Assembly: GCA_021151805.1 (NCBI GenBank)
Contig: JAGKWN010000005.1
Location: 9,180 to 73,179, forward strand
Length of the DNA stretch: 64,000 nt
Source: Cytophagaceae bacterium
GTDB taxonomy: Bacteria; Bacteroidota; Bacteroidia; Cytophagales; Cytophagaceae
Reading direction: 5' to 3'
Below, piece after piece: positions 35,522 to 43,894 of the stretch (positions are counted from its first letter, which is position 1; every line of letters starts with the position of its first letter). The position numbers and the translations under genes are program-made. The notes beneath the pieces were generated by a model. It searched no databases. It was not told the DNA's origin and saw only the letters and a program-made list of their open reading frames with translations.

Positions 35522-35557
35522 TTATAAATTATAAATTATAAATTATGAATTATGAAT
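35521..35557. repeat. (ATTATRA)n heptad repeat
   Basis: Five heptads (three ATTATAA and two ATTATGA) begin at the stop codon of the DUF535 gene. Confidence 0.8.
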
Positions 35558-35574
35558 GAGGCCGGGGAAAACTT

Positions 35575-35961
35575 TTAAGATGAAATGGAAGATGGTTTTC
35601 TTTGATTTTTTTTCTTGGATGACATAATAATGCTACGGAGTATTTTGAGTAATTCAATATTGTCATCACTAATGCTCTGAAATTCAATTTGAGATATATA
35701 CTTTGTTTCTTTTAATAATTCAAGTCAATAGAGTGATTCATCACATTCTTTCTGCGCAATCGATAATTTATGTATAAAATCCAGCCGGCTTTGGGCATTT
35801 AGTGCTTCGCGAATGTTAGCACCGATTGATGTGCCAGAACGTAGTAGTTGTTTACTAAGTACAAACTCTTTGCGATCATTATTTAAAAGTTTGTATAGAT
35901 TGACAATTCTGACAGCAAATAAAAAACTTTTCTTCTTAATTATATTATCCCCCGATTTCAT
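35575..35961 (-). pseudogene. Four-helix-bundle protein (S23/IVP family) interrupted by an in-frame TGA
   Basis: From the ATG at 35961 the frame encodes a protein of the four-helix-bundle family related to 23S rRNA intervening-sequence proteins (SKQLLRSGTSIGANIREA, FIHKLSIAQKECDESLY). A TGA at 35725-35727 stops it after 78 residues. Reading on in the same frame gives LELLKETKYISQIEFQS and a normal end at 35575, for 128 codons in all. The family normally has DESLYWLELL here, so TGA replaces a Trp codon (TGG). It is a likely recent nonsense mutation, or a sequencing error. Heptad repeats lie on both sides. Confidence 0.8.
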
Positions 35962-36004
35962 AAAAAAGTATTTGAAAATTTAATGAATGAACTATGTTCT
36001 AAGC

Positions 36005-36035
36005 ATTCATAATTTATAACTCATAATTTATAATT
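36005..36035. repeat. (ATTATRA)n heptad repeat, reverse orientation
   Basis: Reverse-complement heptads abut the stop codon of the ABC ATPase gene, that is, they follow its 3' end as in the other loci. Confidence 0.8.
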
Positions 36036-36650
36036 CTATTGGTAGTCACTTATCTTAAGCACTTGCTTTGCAAAAGCATATTCTTCGGGAATATTCGAGG
36101 CAATTACGATTGTTTTTTTGTTCAGGAGCTTGTTAATTTCACTCAGATACCATTTAGTGCCCTGCTCATCCAAGTTGCTGGTTGGTTCATCCAGAAACAG
36201 GAGAGGGGTATCTGAAAGCAAGGCCAGCCCAAGCTTTACACGTTGTTTCATGCCTGATGAAAAATTACGAATCTCTTTATTTTGTCCTTTGTTAATGCCG
36301 CAATAGTCTGCAAATGCTTTACTTTCTCTGATTGCAATCTGTTTGAATGATTGATGGAACTGCAGCAGTTCTTCCAGTGTCATCTCTTCAATAATTTCCT
36401 GGGAAGGGGAAACGTAGGAAATGCATTTATATAATCCGGCATCATCCATTTTTTGAGTGCCGGTAAAAAAAGAAACCGTACCAATGCTTGGTACGGTTAA
36501 AGAACTTAATACTTGTAGTAATGTAGATTTTCCGGATCCGTTGGAACCTGTGATCGCAAGCGTTGAACAACTTTCCACAGTGATGGAAACGTTTTTAAAA
36601 ATCCAGTCTCTGTTAAATCTTTTGCCAATGTTGCTTGCTGTAATTCTCAC
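36036..36650 (-). CDS. ABC transporter ATP-binding protein
   Basis: The 204-residue ATPase has Walker A GSNGSGKSTLL, the signature NFSSGMKQRVKLGLALL, Walker B LLFLDEPTSNLD, and a switch region that reads IVIASN where an H-loop His is usual. Unusually, the His position appears to be Asn. It starts at GTG (36650) and overlaps the lpxA stop by one base (TAGTG), so it is translationally coupled to the lipid A genes. No permease is adjacent. The size and CcmA-like look fit a small exporter ATPase. The substrate is unknown; an envelope lipid is inference from position. Confidence 0.85.
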   Translation of the reverse strand: MRITASNIGKRFNRDWIFKNVSITVESCSTLAITGSNGSGKSTLLQVLSSLTVPSIGTVSFFTGTQKMDDAGLYKCISYVSPSQEIIEEMTLEELLQFHQSFKQIAIRESKAFADYCGINKGQNKEIRNFSSGMKQRVKLGLALLSDTPLLFLDEPTSNLDEQGTKWYLSEINKLLNKKTIVIASNIPEEYAFAKQVLKISDYQ

Positions 36651-37429
36651 TAGTCGCCGATACCTTTCATGATACCTCTGTCTGAGTTACGCATGAAGTT
36701 TACAACCTCATCCAATTCCTTTGAAGGAGTAAAGTTTACTTCAAGATGATTTAATGCCTGAGAGTTGTTAAAACCTTTTAAGTAAATAACACGGTAAATA
36801 TCCTGGATCTCGTTGATTTTTTCATTAGAGAAACCACGGCGTCTTAAACCTACAGAGTTGATCCCGCAGTAGCTCAATGGCTCACGACCGGCTTTTGTAT
36901 AAGGTGGTACATCTTTACGTACAAGAGATCCTCCTGATACCATAACGTGTGCACCGATTTTACAGAACTGGTGAATTGCACTCGCACCACTGATGATTGC
37001 GTAATCATCGATTGTCGCGTGACCTGCTACCTGTACAGCATTTGCCAGGATACAGTGGTCGCCAACGATACAGTCATGTGCAATGTGTACATATGCCATC
37101 AATAAGCAGTTGCTGCCAACTACAGTTTTGAATTTATCTTTTGTTCCTCTGCTGATGGTTACACATTCTCTGATTACCGTATTGTCTCCGATGAATGTCA
37201 GCGTTTCTTCACCTTCGAATTTCAGATCCTGGGGCAAGGTAGAGATAGATGCACCCGGGAATATTTTGCAGTTTTTTCCGATCCGCGCGCCTTCCATGAT
37301 CGTTACGTTTGGTCCGATCCAGGTGCCTTCACCTATTTCAACGTTTTTGTGAATCGTAGTGAAAGGTTCGATAACAACATTCTGTGCAATCTTAGCTTCC
37401 GGATGTATATATGCTAATGGCTGATTCAT
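36650..37429 (-). CDS. lpxA: Acyl-ACP--UDP-N-acetylglucosamine O-acyltransferase
   Basis: The 259-residue left-handed beta-helix protein has hexapeptide repeats (IGEGTWIGPNVTIMEGARIG, IVGDHCILANAVQVAGHATI). The catalytic His region is AYVHIAHDCIVGD, and the family C-terminal helix includes NSVGLRRRGFS. It catalyses the first step of lipid A synthesis, adding a hydroxyacyl chain to UDP-GlcNAc in the cytoplasm. It lies 71 bp downstream of lpxC/fabZ in the same direction. Confidence 0.95.
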   Translation of the reverse strand: MNQPLAYIHPEAKIAQNVVIEPFTTIHKNVEIGEGTWIGPNVTIMEGARIGKNCKIFPGASISTLPQDLKFEGEETLTFIGDNTVIRECVTISRGTKDKFKTVVGSNCLLMAYVHIAHDCIVGDHCILANAVQVAGHATIDDYAIISGASAIHQFCKIGAHVMVSGGSLVRKDVPPYTKAGREPLSYCGINSVGLRRRGFSNEKINEIQDIYRVIYLKGFNNSQALNHLEVNFTPSKELDEVVNFMRNSDRGIMKGIGD

Positions 37430-37500
37430 GTTTGTTTTGGCCCGTTTTTGTCAGCTGGCACTGCTGTATGTAATAAACTTAGTATAATGACTGATTTACA

Positions 37501-38889
37501 CTATTTCTTTTTAACAATGCTTGCTGTTAAACTCGCTTCACAAACTAAATTGCCGGCAACAAATGCTTGTCCCTGCATCTTTGCAATACCTCTTTTAATA
37601 GGAGCAGTTAATTCACATTTAAATACAAGTGTATCTCCCGGAACAACCATGCGGCGGAATTTCGCACTTTCAATACTTAAGAAGTATGTCCAGTAGTTTT
37701 CCGGATCCGGTACAGATTGCATCACAAAGATACCACCTGTCTGTGCCATCGCTTCAATCTGAAGTACACCCGGCATGACAGGGTTTCCAGGAAAGTGACC
37801 TTCAAAGAACGGCTCATTGATTGTTACATTTTTAATACCAATGATCATGTTCTCATCAAGGTGTACAACCTTATCAACCAATTTGAATGGGTATCTGTGC
37901 GGGAGGATTTTGTAAATCTGGTTTACATCTAAAACAGAGGGCTGGCTCATGTCGTACTGAGGCGCCTTCTGGCGAGAATCCATCATTACGCGTTTTAGTT
38001 TTTTAGCAAAGGCTACGTTTGAAGCGTGGCCTGGACGGGCTGCCATAATTTGTGCTTTCAGCGGACGGCCAACTAAAGCCAAATCACCTACAACATCCAA
38101 CAGCTTATGTCTTGCCGGTTCGTTTTTATAACGAAGTTCAATATTGTTCAGAATACCTTCTTTCTTAACTTCAACTTTTTCTTTGCCGAAAAGTTTTGCT
38201 AAGCTGTCAAGTTCTTCGTCTTTTACAATTCTGTCTACAATAACGATGGCATTGTTCAGGTCACCACCTTTGATCAGGTTTTGCTTGTGCAGCATTTCAA
38301 GTTCATGCAGGAAGCAGAACGTACGGCAGGAAGCAATTTCCTTTTCGAATTGATTGATGTTATTAAGTGTTGCATGCTGGCTGCCTAAAACCGGAGAGTT
38401 GTAATCAACCATTACCGTTACGCGGTAATCATCCAGAGGCAATGCTGCAAGCTCTATATTTTTCTCTGCATCGTGGAAGAAGATGCCGTGAGGTACTTCA
38501 AAGAAGTTACGTAATGCATTCTGCTCTTCCAGGCCAATAGCTGAAATAGCTTCAATGAAAGGAAGAGAGCTTCCGTCCATGATTGGAATTTCAGGGCCGT
38601 CGATTTCAATGGTAACGTTGTCTATCTGCAAGCCAACCAGAGCTGCTAAAGCATGCTCAACTGTGTTGATGCGGGCACCGTTTTTTTCAATGGAAGTACC
38701 TCTTGAAACGTCAACTACATTGTCAACATCACACTCAACTACCGGCTGATCGGGTAAGTCAACGCGTTTGAATAAAATACCTTGATTGATGGGAGCAGGA
38801 ACAAAAGTAAGATTAACCTGAGCACCTGTATGAAGTCCAACGCCGGATACTTTAACAGGCGCTTTTATGGTGTGTTGTTTAGTATACAT
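37501..38889 (-). CDS. lpxC/fabZ: Bifunctional LpxC deacetylase / FabZ dehydratase fusion
   Basis: The 462-residue fusion is typical of Bacteroidota. Residues 1-about 305 are LpxC (VSGVGLHTGAQVNLTF, the zinc-binding INTVEHALAAL, and the LLDVVGDLALVG and RPGHASN segments). Residues about 315-462 are FabZ (ILPHRYPFKLVDKV, then EPFFEGHFPGNPVMPGVLQIEAMAQ, with catalytic His and Glu). It couples the committed lipid A step to 3-hydroxyacyl-ACP dehydration, the branch point between lipid A and phospholipid. lpxD lies 19 bp upstream. Confidence 0.96.
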   Translation of the reverse strand: MYTKQHTIKAPVKVSGVGLHTGAQVNLTFVPAPINQGILFKRVDLPDQPVVECDVDNVVDVSRGTSIEKNGARINTVEHALAALVGLQIDNVTIEIDGPEIPIMDGSSLPFIEAISAIGLEEQNALRNFFEVPHGIFFHDAEKNIELAALPLDDYRVTVMVDYNSPVLGSQHATLNNINQFEKEIASCRTFCFLHELEMLHKQNLIKGGDLNNAIVIVDRIVKDEELDSLAKLFGKEKVEVKKEGILNNIELRYKNEPARHKLLDVVGDLALVGRPLKAQIMAARPGHASNVAFAKKLKRVMMDSRQKAPQYDMSQPSVLDVNQIYKILPHRYPFKLVDKVVHLDENMIIGIKNVTINEPFFEGHFPGNPVMPGVLQIEAMAQTGGIFVMQSVPDPENYWTYFLSIESAKFRRMVVPGDTLVFKCELTAPIKRGIAKMQGQAFVAGNLVCEASLTASIVKKK

Positions 38890-38908
38890 TTAATGAGAGT
38901 ACTATTCC

Positions 38909-39949
38909 TTAAATTTTGGACAAATTTAGTATTTTTTCTTCCAAATCCTCAATTCGCTTCTGTAATGTGGGAAGTTTTCTATATAGGGCGAAAGACTTTA
39001 AAAAGTCGAGTTTTTCAATAGCCGGAGAACCTAAAAGAGTAGTACCGGTTTCTGTAATGGTTCTTCCGATACCTGCCTGCGCAGCAATAGTGGTTTTATC
39101 AGCAATTTTGATGTGGCCGATGATACCAACCTGGCCGGCAATGATACAATTCTCGCCAATGGTTGTTGAACCTGAAATACCCGCCTGCGCAGCTATAACC
39201 GTGTTTTTACCAATTTTAACGTTGTGCGCGATCTGAATCAGGTTGTCGATTTTTACACCATCGTAAATAATGGTTGAACCCATTGTTGCACAGTCGATTA
39301 CTGTGTTAGCGCCAATGTCTACCCGGTTGCCGATGATCACATTTCCAATCTGTGGAATGGTTTTGTAAGTACCATCTGCCTGCGGAGCAAAGCCGAAGCC
39401 ATCACTGCCGATTACGCAGCCTGAATGGATCGTTACATTGTTGCCAAGCACACAGTTTGCATATATTTTCACACCTGCATATAAAACGGTATTGTCACCG
39501 ATAGTAACATTGTCACCGATATATACCTGTGGATAAATCTTAACATTGTTGCCGATTTTGCAGTTGTTTCCGATATATGCAAATGCACCGACATAGTGAT
39601 TTGAACCAATCTGGGCATTTTTACCAACAAAAACCGGTTCCTCTTTACCCATTTTACTGGAAAGAAGGGTTTGTTGATAAGCTTCTAAAATTGTTGTAAA
39701 ACTTGTGTACGGATCGTCTACAAGTATCAAAGACGTTTTAATGTCTTCTTTGGGAGAAAAGTCTTTTTTAACGATTACAGCACTTGCATTCGTTGAGTAG
39801 ATAAAGTTCTCATATTTTGGGTTTGACAAAAATGAGATACTGCCGGAAGCCGCTTCCTCTATCTTAGCGATTGAATTTACTTTCGCTTTGCCGTCTCCTT
39901 TAACTTCACCACCCAGCAAGTGGGCTATTTCTTCTAACGTAAATTCCAT
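38909..39949 (-). CDS. lpxD: UDP-3-O-(3-hydroxyacyl)glucosamine N-acyltransferase
   Basis: The 346-residue protein has the LpxD N-terminal uridine-binding domain (FTLEEIAHLLGGEV, EAASGSISFLSNPKYENFIY). A long hexapeptide beta-helix follows (IGNNVKIYPQVYIGDNVTIG) with GSDGFGFAPQADG and the catalytic His in NLIQIAHNVKIG. It ends with a helix, YRKLPTLQKRIEDLEEKI. It performs the third step of lipid A synthesis and heads the lpxD-lpxC/fabZ-lpxA series. Confidence 0.95.
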   Translation of the reverse strand: MEFTLEEIAHLLGGEVKGDGKAKVNSIAKIEEAASGSISFLSNPKYENFIYSTNASAVIVKKDFSPKEDIKTSLILVDDPYTSFTTILEAYQQTLLSSKMGKEEPVFVGKNAQIGSNHYVGAFAYIGNNCKIGNNVKIYPQVYIGDNVTIGDNTVLYAGVKIYANCVLGNNVTIHSGCVIGSDGFGFAPQADGTYKTIPQIGNVIIGNRVDIGANTVIDCATMGSTIIYDGVKIDNLIQIAHNVKIGKNTVIAAQAGISGSTTIGENCIIAGQVGIIGHIKIADKTTIAAQAGIGRTITETGTTLLGSPAIEKLDFLKSFALYRKLPTLQKRIEDLEEKILNLSKI

Positions 39950-40004
39950 TAGTAAAACTTAATCTTTGTACGAATAAAATACCTGTTAATATTTCATTAA
40001 ATTC

Positions 40005-41237
40005 CTACAAAGATACATTTTTTGGACAGCAAATATAGTGTTTAGTTACAATTTTGCTTAAGGCCTGAATATTGGGTAAATCAGAGGCAATTGCCACATC
40101 CAGGATTTCTTTGTTCTTCATTTTAACCTTTATCTGGGTGTCTTCAGATAAATAAGCAGCATTGCTGATGGTGCCACGAATCAAAAAATAATCCAACTCG
40201 GAAGCCGGAATTGCGAAATCATTCAGCAGCTTGTTTTTGTACTGCTCAAAGGTGCTTGCGTCAATCTGTGTTGGTTGTATGTAAACAGAGAATAGTTTTC
40301 TGTTCAACAGCATTTTGCAGATTAATGAAATGGTAGGGTCGGTTTCGTTCGACCATTGTTTAATGGCAAACCACAGATCCATATCGTCCAGCTTTAAAAA
40401 TGAAGTCAACAGCGCATCATTTTCCAGCAGTTCATTGAAGTTGATTTCTGCAGATAAGAAGTCGGACAGATTGGGCGGACGGTAATTGAGCTGGTTGTGT
40501 TTTATTAAATGTCTTGCTCGTTTAACAATCGAGATGATCATGTTTTCAGCACTCAGTGTTGTTTTGTGCAGGTAAACCTGCCAGTACATCAACCGGCGTG
40601 CGGTAAGGAAATTTTCAATGCTGTAAATGCCTTTTTCTTCTACAACCAATTCTTCGTTGTACACATCAAGCATTTTGATCAATCGATCAGCTCCAATGGT
40701 CCCTTCAGAAACCCCGGTGAAAAAACAATCCCGGCTCAGGTAATCCATGCGGTCCATGTCAAGCTGACTGGAAACCAACTGGTGGAAGAATGGACGGTGA
40801 TAGGTATTGTTGAAGATATCTATCGCCAGCTGAAGTTTTCCTGAAAACTCTTTATTCAGGCTCTCCATGATAAAGGCCGAAAGCGCTTCGTGTTTGATAT
40901 TGGCAAGCAACGAATATTCAAGCGCGTGTGAAAGCGGGCCGTGGCCAATGTCGTGCAATAAGATCGCGAGCTGTGCACCTTCAAATTCTTCTGCAGAGAT
41001 TTCATGGCCTTTGCTTTGTATCGATTTCAACGCTTCTGTCATCAGATGCATAGCTCCTAACGCATGGTGAAAACGTGTATGCGTTGCCCCTGGGTAAACC
41101 ATTTCGGTTAACCCCAATTGGCGGATCCTTCTTAAGCGCTGAAAATAGGGGTGTTGTATAACTTCAAATACCAGGTCGGTTGGAATATTGATAAATCCCC
41201 AAACCGGGTCGTTGATTACTTTTTTCTTGTTGATCAT
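40005..41237 (-). CDS. HD-domain phosphohydrolase
   Basis: The 410-residue protein is an HD-superfamily hydrolase of the dGTPase/SAMHD1-like branch. Motifs are HTRFHHALGAMHL, ILLHDIGHGPLSHALE (HD pair) and SSQLDMDRMDYLSRD (distal Asp). It probably hydrolyses phosphate esters of nucleotides in the cytoplasm. The exact substrate is not readable. It is 55 bp upstream of lpxD on the same strand and is often placed next to lpxD in Bacteroidota as far as I recall, but the link is unexplained. Confidence 0.87.
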   Translation of the reverse strand: MINKKKVINDPVWGFINIPTDLVFEVIQHPYFQRLRRIRQLGLTEMVYPGATHTRFHHALGAMHLMTEALKSIQSKGHEISAEEFEGAQLAILLHDIGHGPLSHALEYSLLANIKHEALSAFIMESLNKEFSGKLQLAIDIFNNTYHRPFFHQLVSSQLDMDRMDYLSRDCFFTGVSEGTIGADRLIKMLDVYNEELVVEEKGIYSIENFLTARRLMYWQVYLHKTTLSAENMIISIVKRARHLIKHNQLNYRPPNLSDFLSAEINFNELLENDALLTSFLKLDDMDLWFAIKQWSNETDPTISLICKMLLNRKLFSVYIQPTQIDASTFEQYKNKLLNDFAIPASELDYFLIRGTISNAAYLSEDTQIKVKMKNKEILDVAIASDLPNIQALSKIVTKHYICCPKNVSL

Positions 41238-41540
41238 AACGGTGCTTGCTCATTCAAAATACCAGTTTTATTTTGATGATTCAAAGTGAAGTTTTGAACA
41301 GTTTGTTTTCGGGAGGTAACCGCAATATATAACCGCTCCGCGCCACGGAAGACACGAAGGTTTCGCAAGGGGACGCAAAAGAACAGAAAAATCTCAAAGG
41401 AATATAAAATAGATTTAATAAAGGAAAATTGTTTGAGTATGAACTCGTATCATAAAATTACTTTCCATTTATATACCGAATCGTAAAGCCAAACGTTGTA
41501 TATTGAAAACAGAATAAAAACTTTTAGATAAAACATTCGC
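41238..41540. other. Divergent intergenic region between the HD gene and porX
   Basis: This 303-bp stretch presumably carries divergent promoters. A GC-rich patch near 41335-41380 (CGCCACGGAAGACACGAAGG) stands out from AT-rich flanks and looks like a stray repeat fragment. No gene is seen. Confidence 0.35.
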
Positions 41541-43094
41541 ATGCAAAAATACCAGATTCTTTGGGCCGATGATGAAATTGATTTGCTGAAGCCGCATATT
41601 ATATTTTTGAATAATAAAGGATATGAAGTAACAACCGTTACAAACGGTATTGATGCGCTTGAGCAATCAAACGGAAAGAATTTCGATATTATTTTTTTAG
41701 ATGAGAACATGCCGGGTTTAAGCGGTCTGGAAACGCTGGTTAAGATCAAAGAAGTAAAACCGTTGGTGCCGGTGGTGATGATCACGAAGAATGAAGAAGA
41801 GCATATCATGGAAGAAGCAATCGGGTCTAAGATTGCTGATTACCTGATCAAGCCGATCAACCCGAACCAGATTCTGATGTCTATTAAAAAACTGCTCCAG
41901 AACAAAGTACTGGTTAATGATAAAACCATTTCTTCTTACCGCCAGGAGTTTGCTGCTATCAGCATGAGTCTGAGTGATAAACTGAATTATAAAGAATGGA
42001 TTGATCTGTATAAAAAACTTGTACACTGGGAAATTGAAATCGACGCTGTTGGTGATTCTAGTTTAAAAGAAATTCTGCTGTCACAGAAGTCTGAAGGTAA
42101 TCAGCAGTTTTTCAAAAGTGTGAAAGCGAATTATCAGGATTGGATCAACAGTCCGTCTGATGATAAACCAGTCTTTTCGCATACGGTTTTCAGAAAGAAA
42201 ATATTGCCGGTTGTTAAGCAGGAGAAAACATTTGTACTTGTGATCGACAATCTTCGGTACGATCAATGGAAAGTGCTGGAACCCTTGATCTCGGAATCAT
42301 ACAAGACCATTTCGGAAGAGTTGTATTACTCGATTCTGCCAACCACAACGATGTATGCACGCAATGCTTTTTTTGCTGGCATGATGCCGTCGGAAATTGA
42401 AAAGAAGCATCCGGGTTTTTACAACGGCGACGAAGATGAGCTGGGTAAAAACAATATGGAAGAAGAGTTGCTGCGCGATCAGTTAAAGAAAAACGGCCTG
42501 GATGTAAAATTCTCTTACCAGAAAGTAACAAACCTGAATCAGGGAAAAGCACTGTGCGATGGAATAAAAAATATTTTAGATAATCAACTGAATGTAGTTG
42601 TTTATAACTTTGTAGATATGCTCTCACATGCCCGTTCAGATATGGAAGTTTTGAAAGAACTGGCACCGGATGAAGCCGCTTACAGATCGATTACCGCCAG
42701 TTGGTTCAAGCATTCTCCGCTGCAGGAATTGATACAGATCTTAAGTCGTAAAAAAATCAAACTTGTAATCACGACCGATCATGGAACCATACGTGTAAGC
42801 AAGCCGCATAAAATCATAGGCGATAAAACCACGAATACCAATATGCGCTATAAGGTAGGGAAGAACCTGGGTTTTGATGCATCGAATTATTTAATGGAAA
42901 TAAAGAAGCCTGAAACTATTTTTCTTCCGAAAGTGAATATGTCGGATGCCTATGTTTTTGCCGGAGATGAATTGTTTTTTGTATACCCAAACAACTATCA
43001 GAAGTTTGTTCAAATGTTCAAAGATACCTTTCAGCATGGCGGTATTTCCATGGAAGAGATATTGATTCCTTTTGTAGTGCTGGAACCAAGGTAG
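41541..43094 (+). CDS. porX: PorX-like response regulator with PglZ domain
   Basis: The 517-residue protein has a receiver domain at 1-120 (acidic pair in WADDE, phosphoacceptor D54 in IIFLDENMPG, Lys in MITKNEEE). A helical linker follows, and then a PglZ/alkaline-phosphatase-superfamily domain (about 200-510: FVLVIDNLRYDQWKVL, STLPTTTMYARNAFF-like sequence, VVYNFVDMLSH, VITTDHGTIRV). This architecture is PorX, the response regulator that works with PorY to control T9SS genes and, in recent work, acts as a cyclic-oligonucleotide phosphodiesterase. No kinase gene is adjacent. It fits the T9SS cargo proteins elsewhere in the window. Confidence 0.9.
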   Translation: MQKYQILWADDEIDLLKPHIIFLNNKGYEVTTVTNGIDALEQSNGKNFDIIFLDENMPGLSGLETLVKIKEVKPLVPVVMITKNEEEHIMEEAIGSKIADYLIKPINPNQILMSIKKLLQNKVLVNDKTISSYRQEFAAISMSLSDKLNYKEWIDLYKKLVHWEIEIDAVGDSSLKEILLSQKSEGNQQFFKSVKANYQDWINSPSDDKPVFSHTVFRKKILPVVKQEKTFVLVIDNLRYDQWKVLEPLISESYKTISEELYYSILPTTTMYARNAFFAGMMPSEIEKKHPGFYNGDEDELGKNNMEEELLRDQLKKNGLDVKFSYQKVTNLNQGKALCDGIKNILDNQLNVVVYNFVDMLSHARSDMEVLKELAPDEAAYRSITASWFKHSPLQELIQILSRKKIKLVITTDHGTIRVSKPHKIIGDKTTNTNMRYKVGKNLGFDASNYLMEIKKPETIFLPKVNMSDAYVFAGDELFFVYPNNYQKFVQMFKDTFQHGGISMEEILIPFVVLEPR

Positions 43095-43157
43095 TTGCTA
43101 GATGTTAGTTTCTAGTTACTAGATGAAGTACAGCGTACAGAGTACCAGGTACAGAGT

Positions 43158-43200
43158 AAAAAAAGAAGCGTTATCAGTCCTGATAACGCTTCTTTTTTTA
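43158..43200. terminator. Bidirectional terminator between porX and carbonic anhydrase
   Basis: A 20-bp perfect stem (43158-43177 with 43180-43199; core GAAGCGTTATCAG) has A-run and T-run ends that serve both convergent genes. It sits between CTAGCAACTAG-type repeat words at 43093-43126 and 43216-43248. Confidence 0.88.
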
Positions 43201-43248
43201 CTTTTTCACTTTTGTCTAGCAACTAGTACCTAGCAACTAGATACTAAC

Positions 43249-43887
43249 TTATTCTTCAAACGTATATCTGAATATCGGTTCCAGGTCTTCCGGTTCATCA
43301 TACAATGTGTGAAGGTCTTTAATAATACCTGAATCCAGGCCGTAGACCCAACCATGAATTTCAAGCGCTCGGTTTTGCCAGGCGCGTTGCACAGCTTTGG
43401 TTTTGGCAAGATTACGTACCTGTTCAATTACATTTAATTCAACCAGTCGGTTCACACGCGCGGTTTCATCTACAATCGATGTTAATTCCAGCGTATTTCT
43501 GTTGTAAATTTCTTTAATGTTCCTTAACCAGTTGTCAACATAGCCCACAGAGTTGTTCCTGGTAGCTGCCGCAACGCCGCCGCAGCCATAATGTCCGCAA
43601 ACGATGATGTGCTTAACTTTTAAAATCTCCACAGCATATTCAACGACGCTGAGTAGATTTAAATCTGTATGCACAACCATATTGGCAATGTTGCGGTGCA
43701 CAAACAGTTGGCCCTGTTGGGTGCCGGTAACTTCGGTTTCCGGCACGCGGCTGTCAGAGCAGCCAATCCATAGGTATTCCGGAGTCTGTAAGCTTTTTGT
43801 TCTTTCAAAGTATTCCGGATCGTCCTGAATTTTGCTTAATGCCCAACGTTTATTGCCGTCTAATAATGTCTGATAACTTTCTCTCAT
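43249..43887 (-). CDS. can: Beta-class carbonic anhydrase
   Basis: The 212-residue enzyme has the complete beta-class zinc site: CSDSR (Cys43, with the Asp45/Arg47 dyad) and HYGCGG (His99, Cys102). LFVHRNIANMV is a further family block. It interconverts CO2 and bicarbonate in the cytoplasm. The start lies 7 bp after the stop of a SulP transporter, so the two are surely co-transcribed. That pairing points to bicarbonate uptake or CO2 retention for carboxylation reactions. Confidence 0.94.
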   Translation of the reverse strand: MRESYQTLLDGNKRWALSKIQDDPEYFERTKSLQTPEYLWIGCSDSRVPETEVTGTQQGQLFVHRNIANMVVHTDLNLLSVVEYAVEILKVKHIIVCGHYGCGGVAAATRNNSVGYVDNWLRNIKEIYNRNTLELTSIVDETARVNRLVELNVIEQVRNLAKTKAVQRAWQNRALEIHGWVYGLDSGIIKDLHTLYDEPEDLEPIFRYTFEE

Positions 43888-43894
43888 TGAAGTA

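Noticed and set aside
41335..41380. GC-rich patch before porX as a gene fragment
   Set aside because: No frame or motif can be read. Noted only as a stray sequence.
41541..43094. PglZ domain as a sign of a BREX or Pgl phage-defence island
   Set aside because: The receiver-PglZ architecture is that of PorX, and no brx or pgl genes are near.
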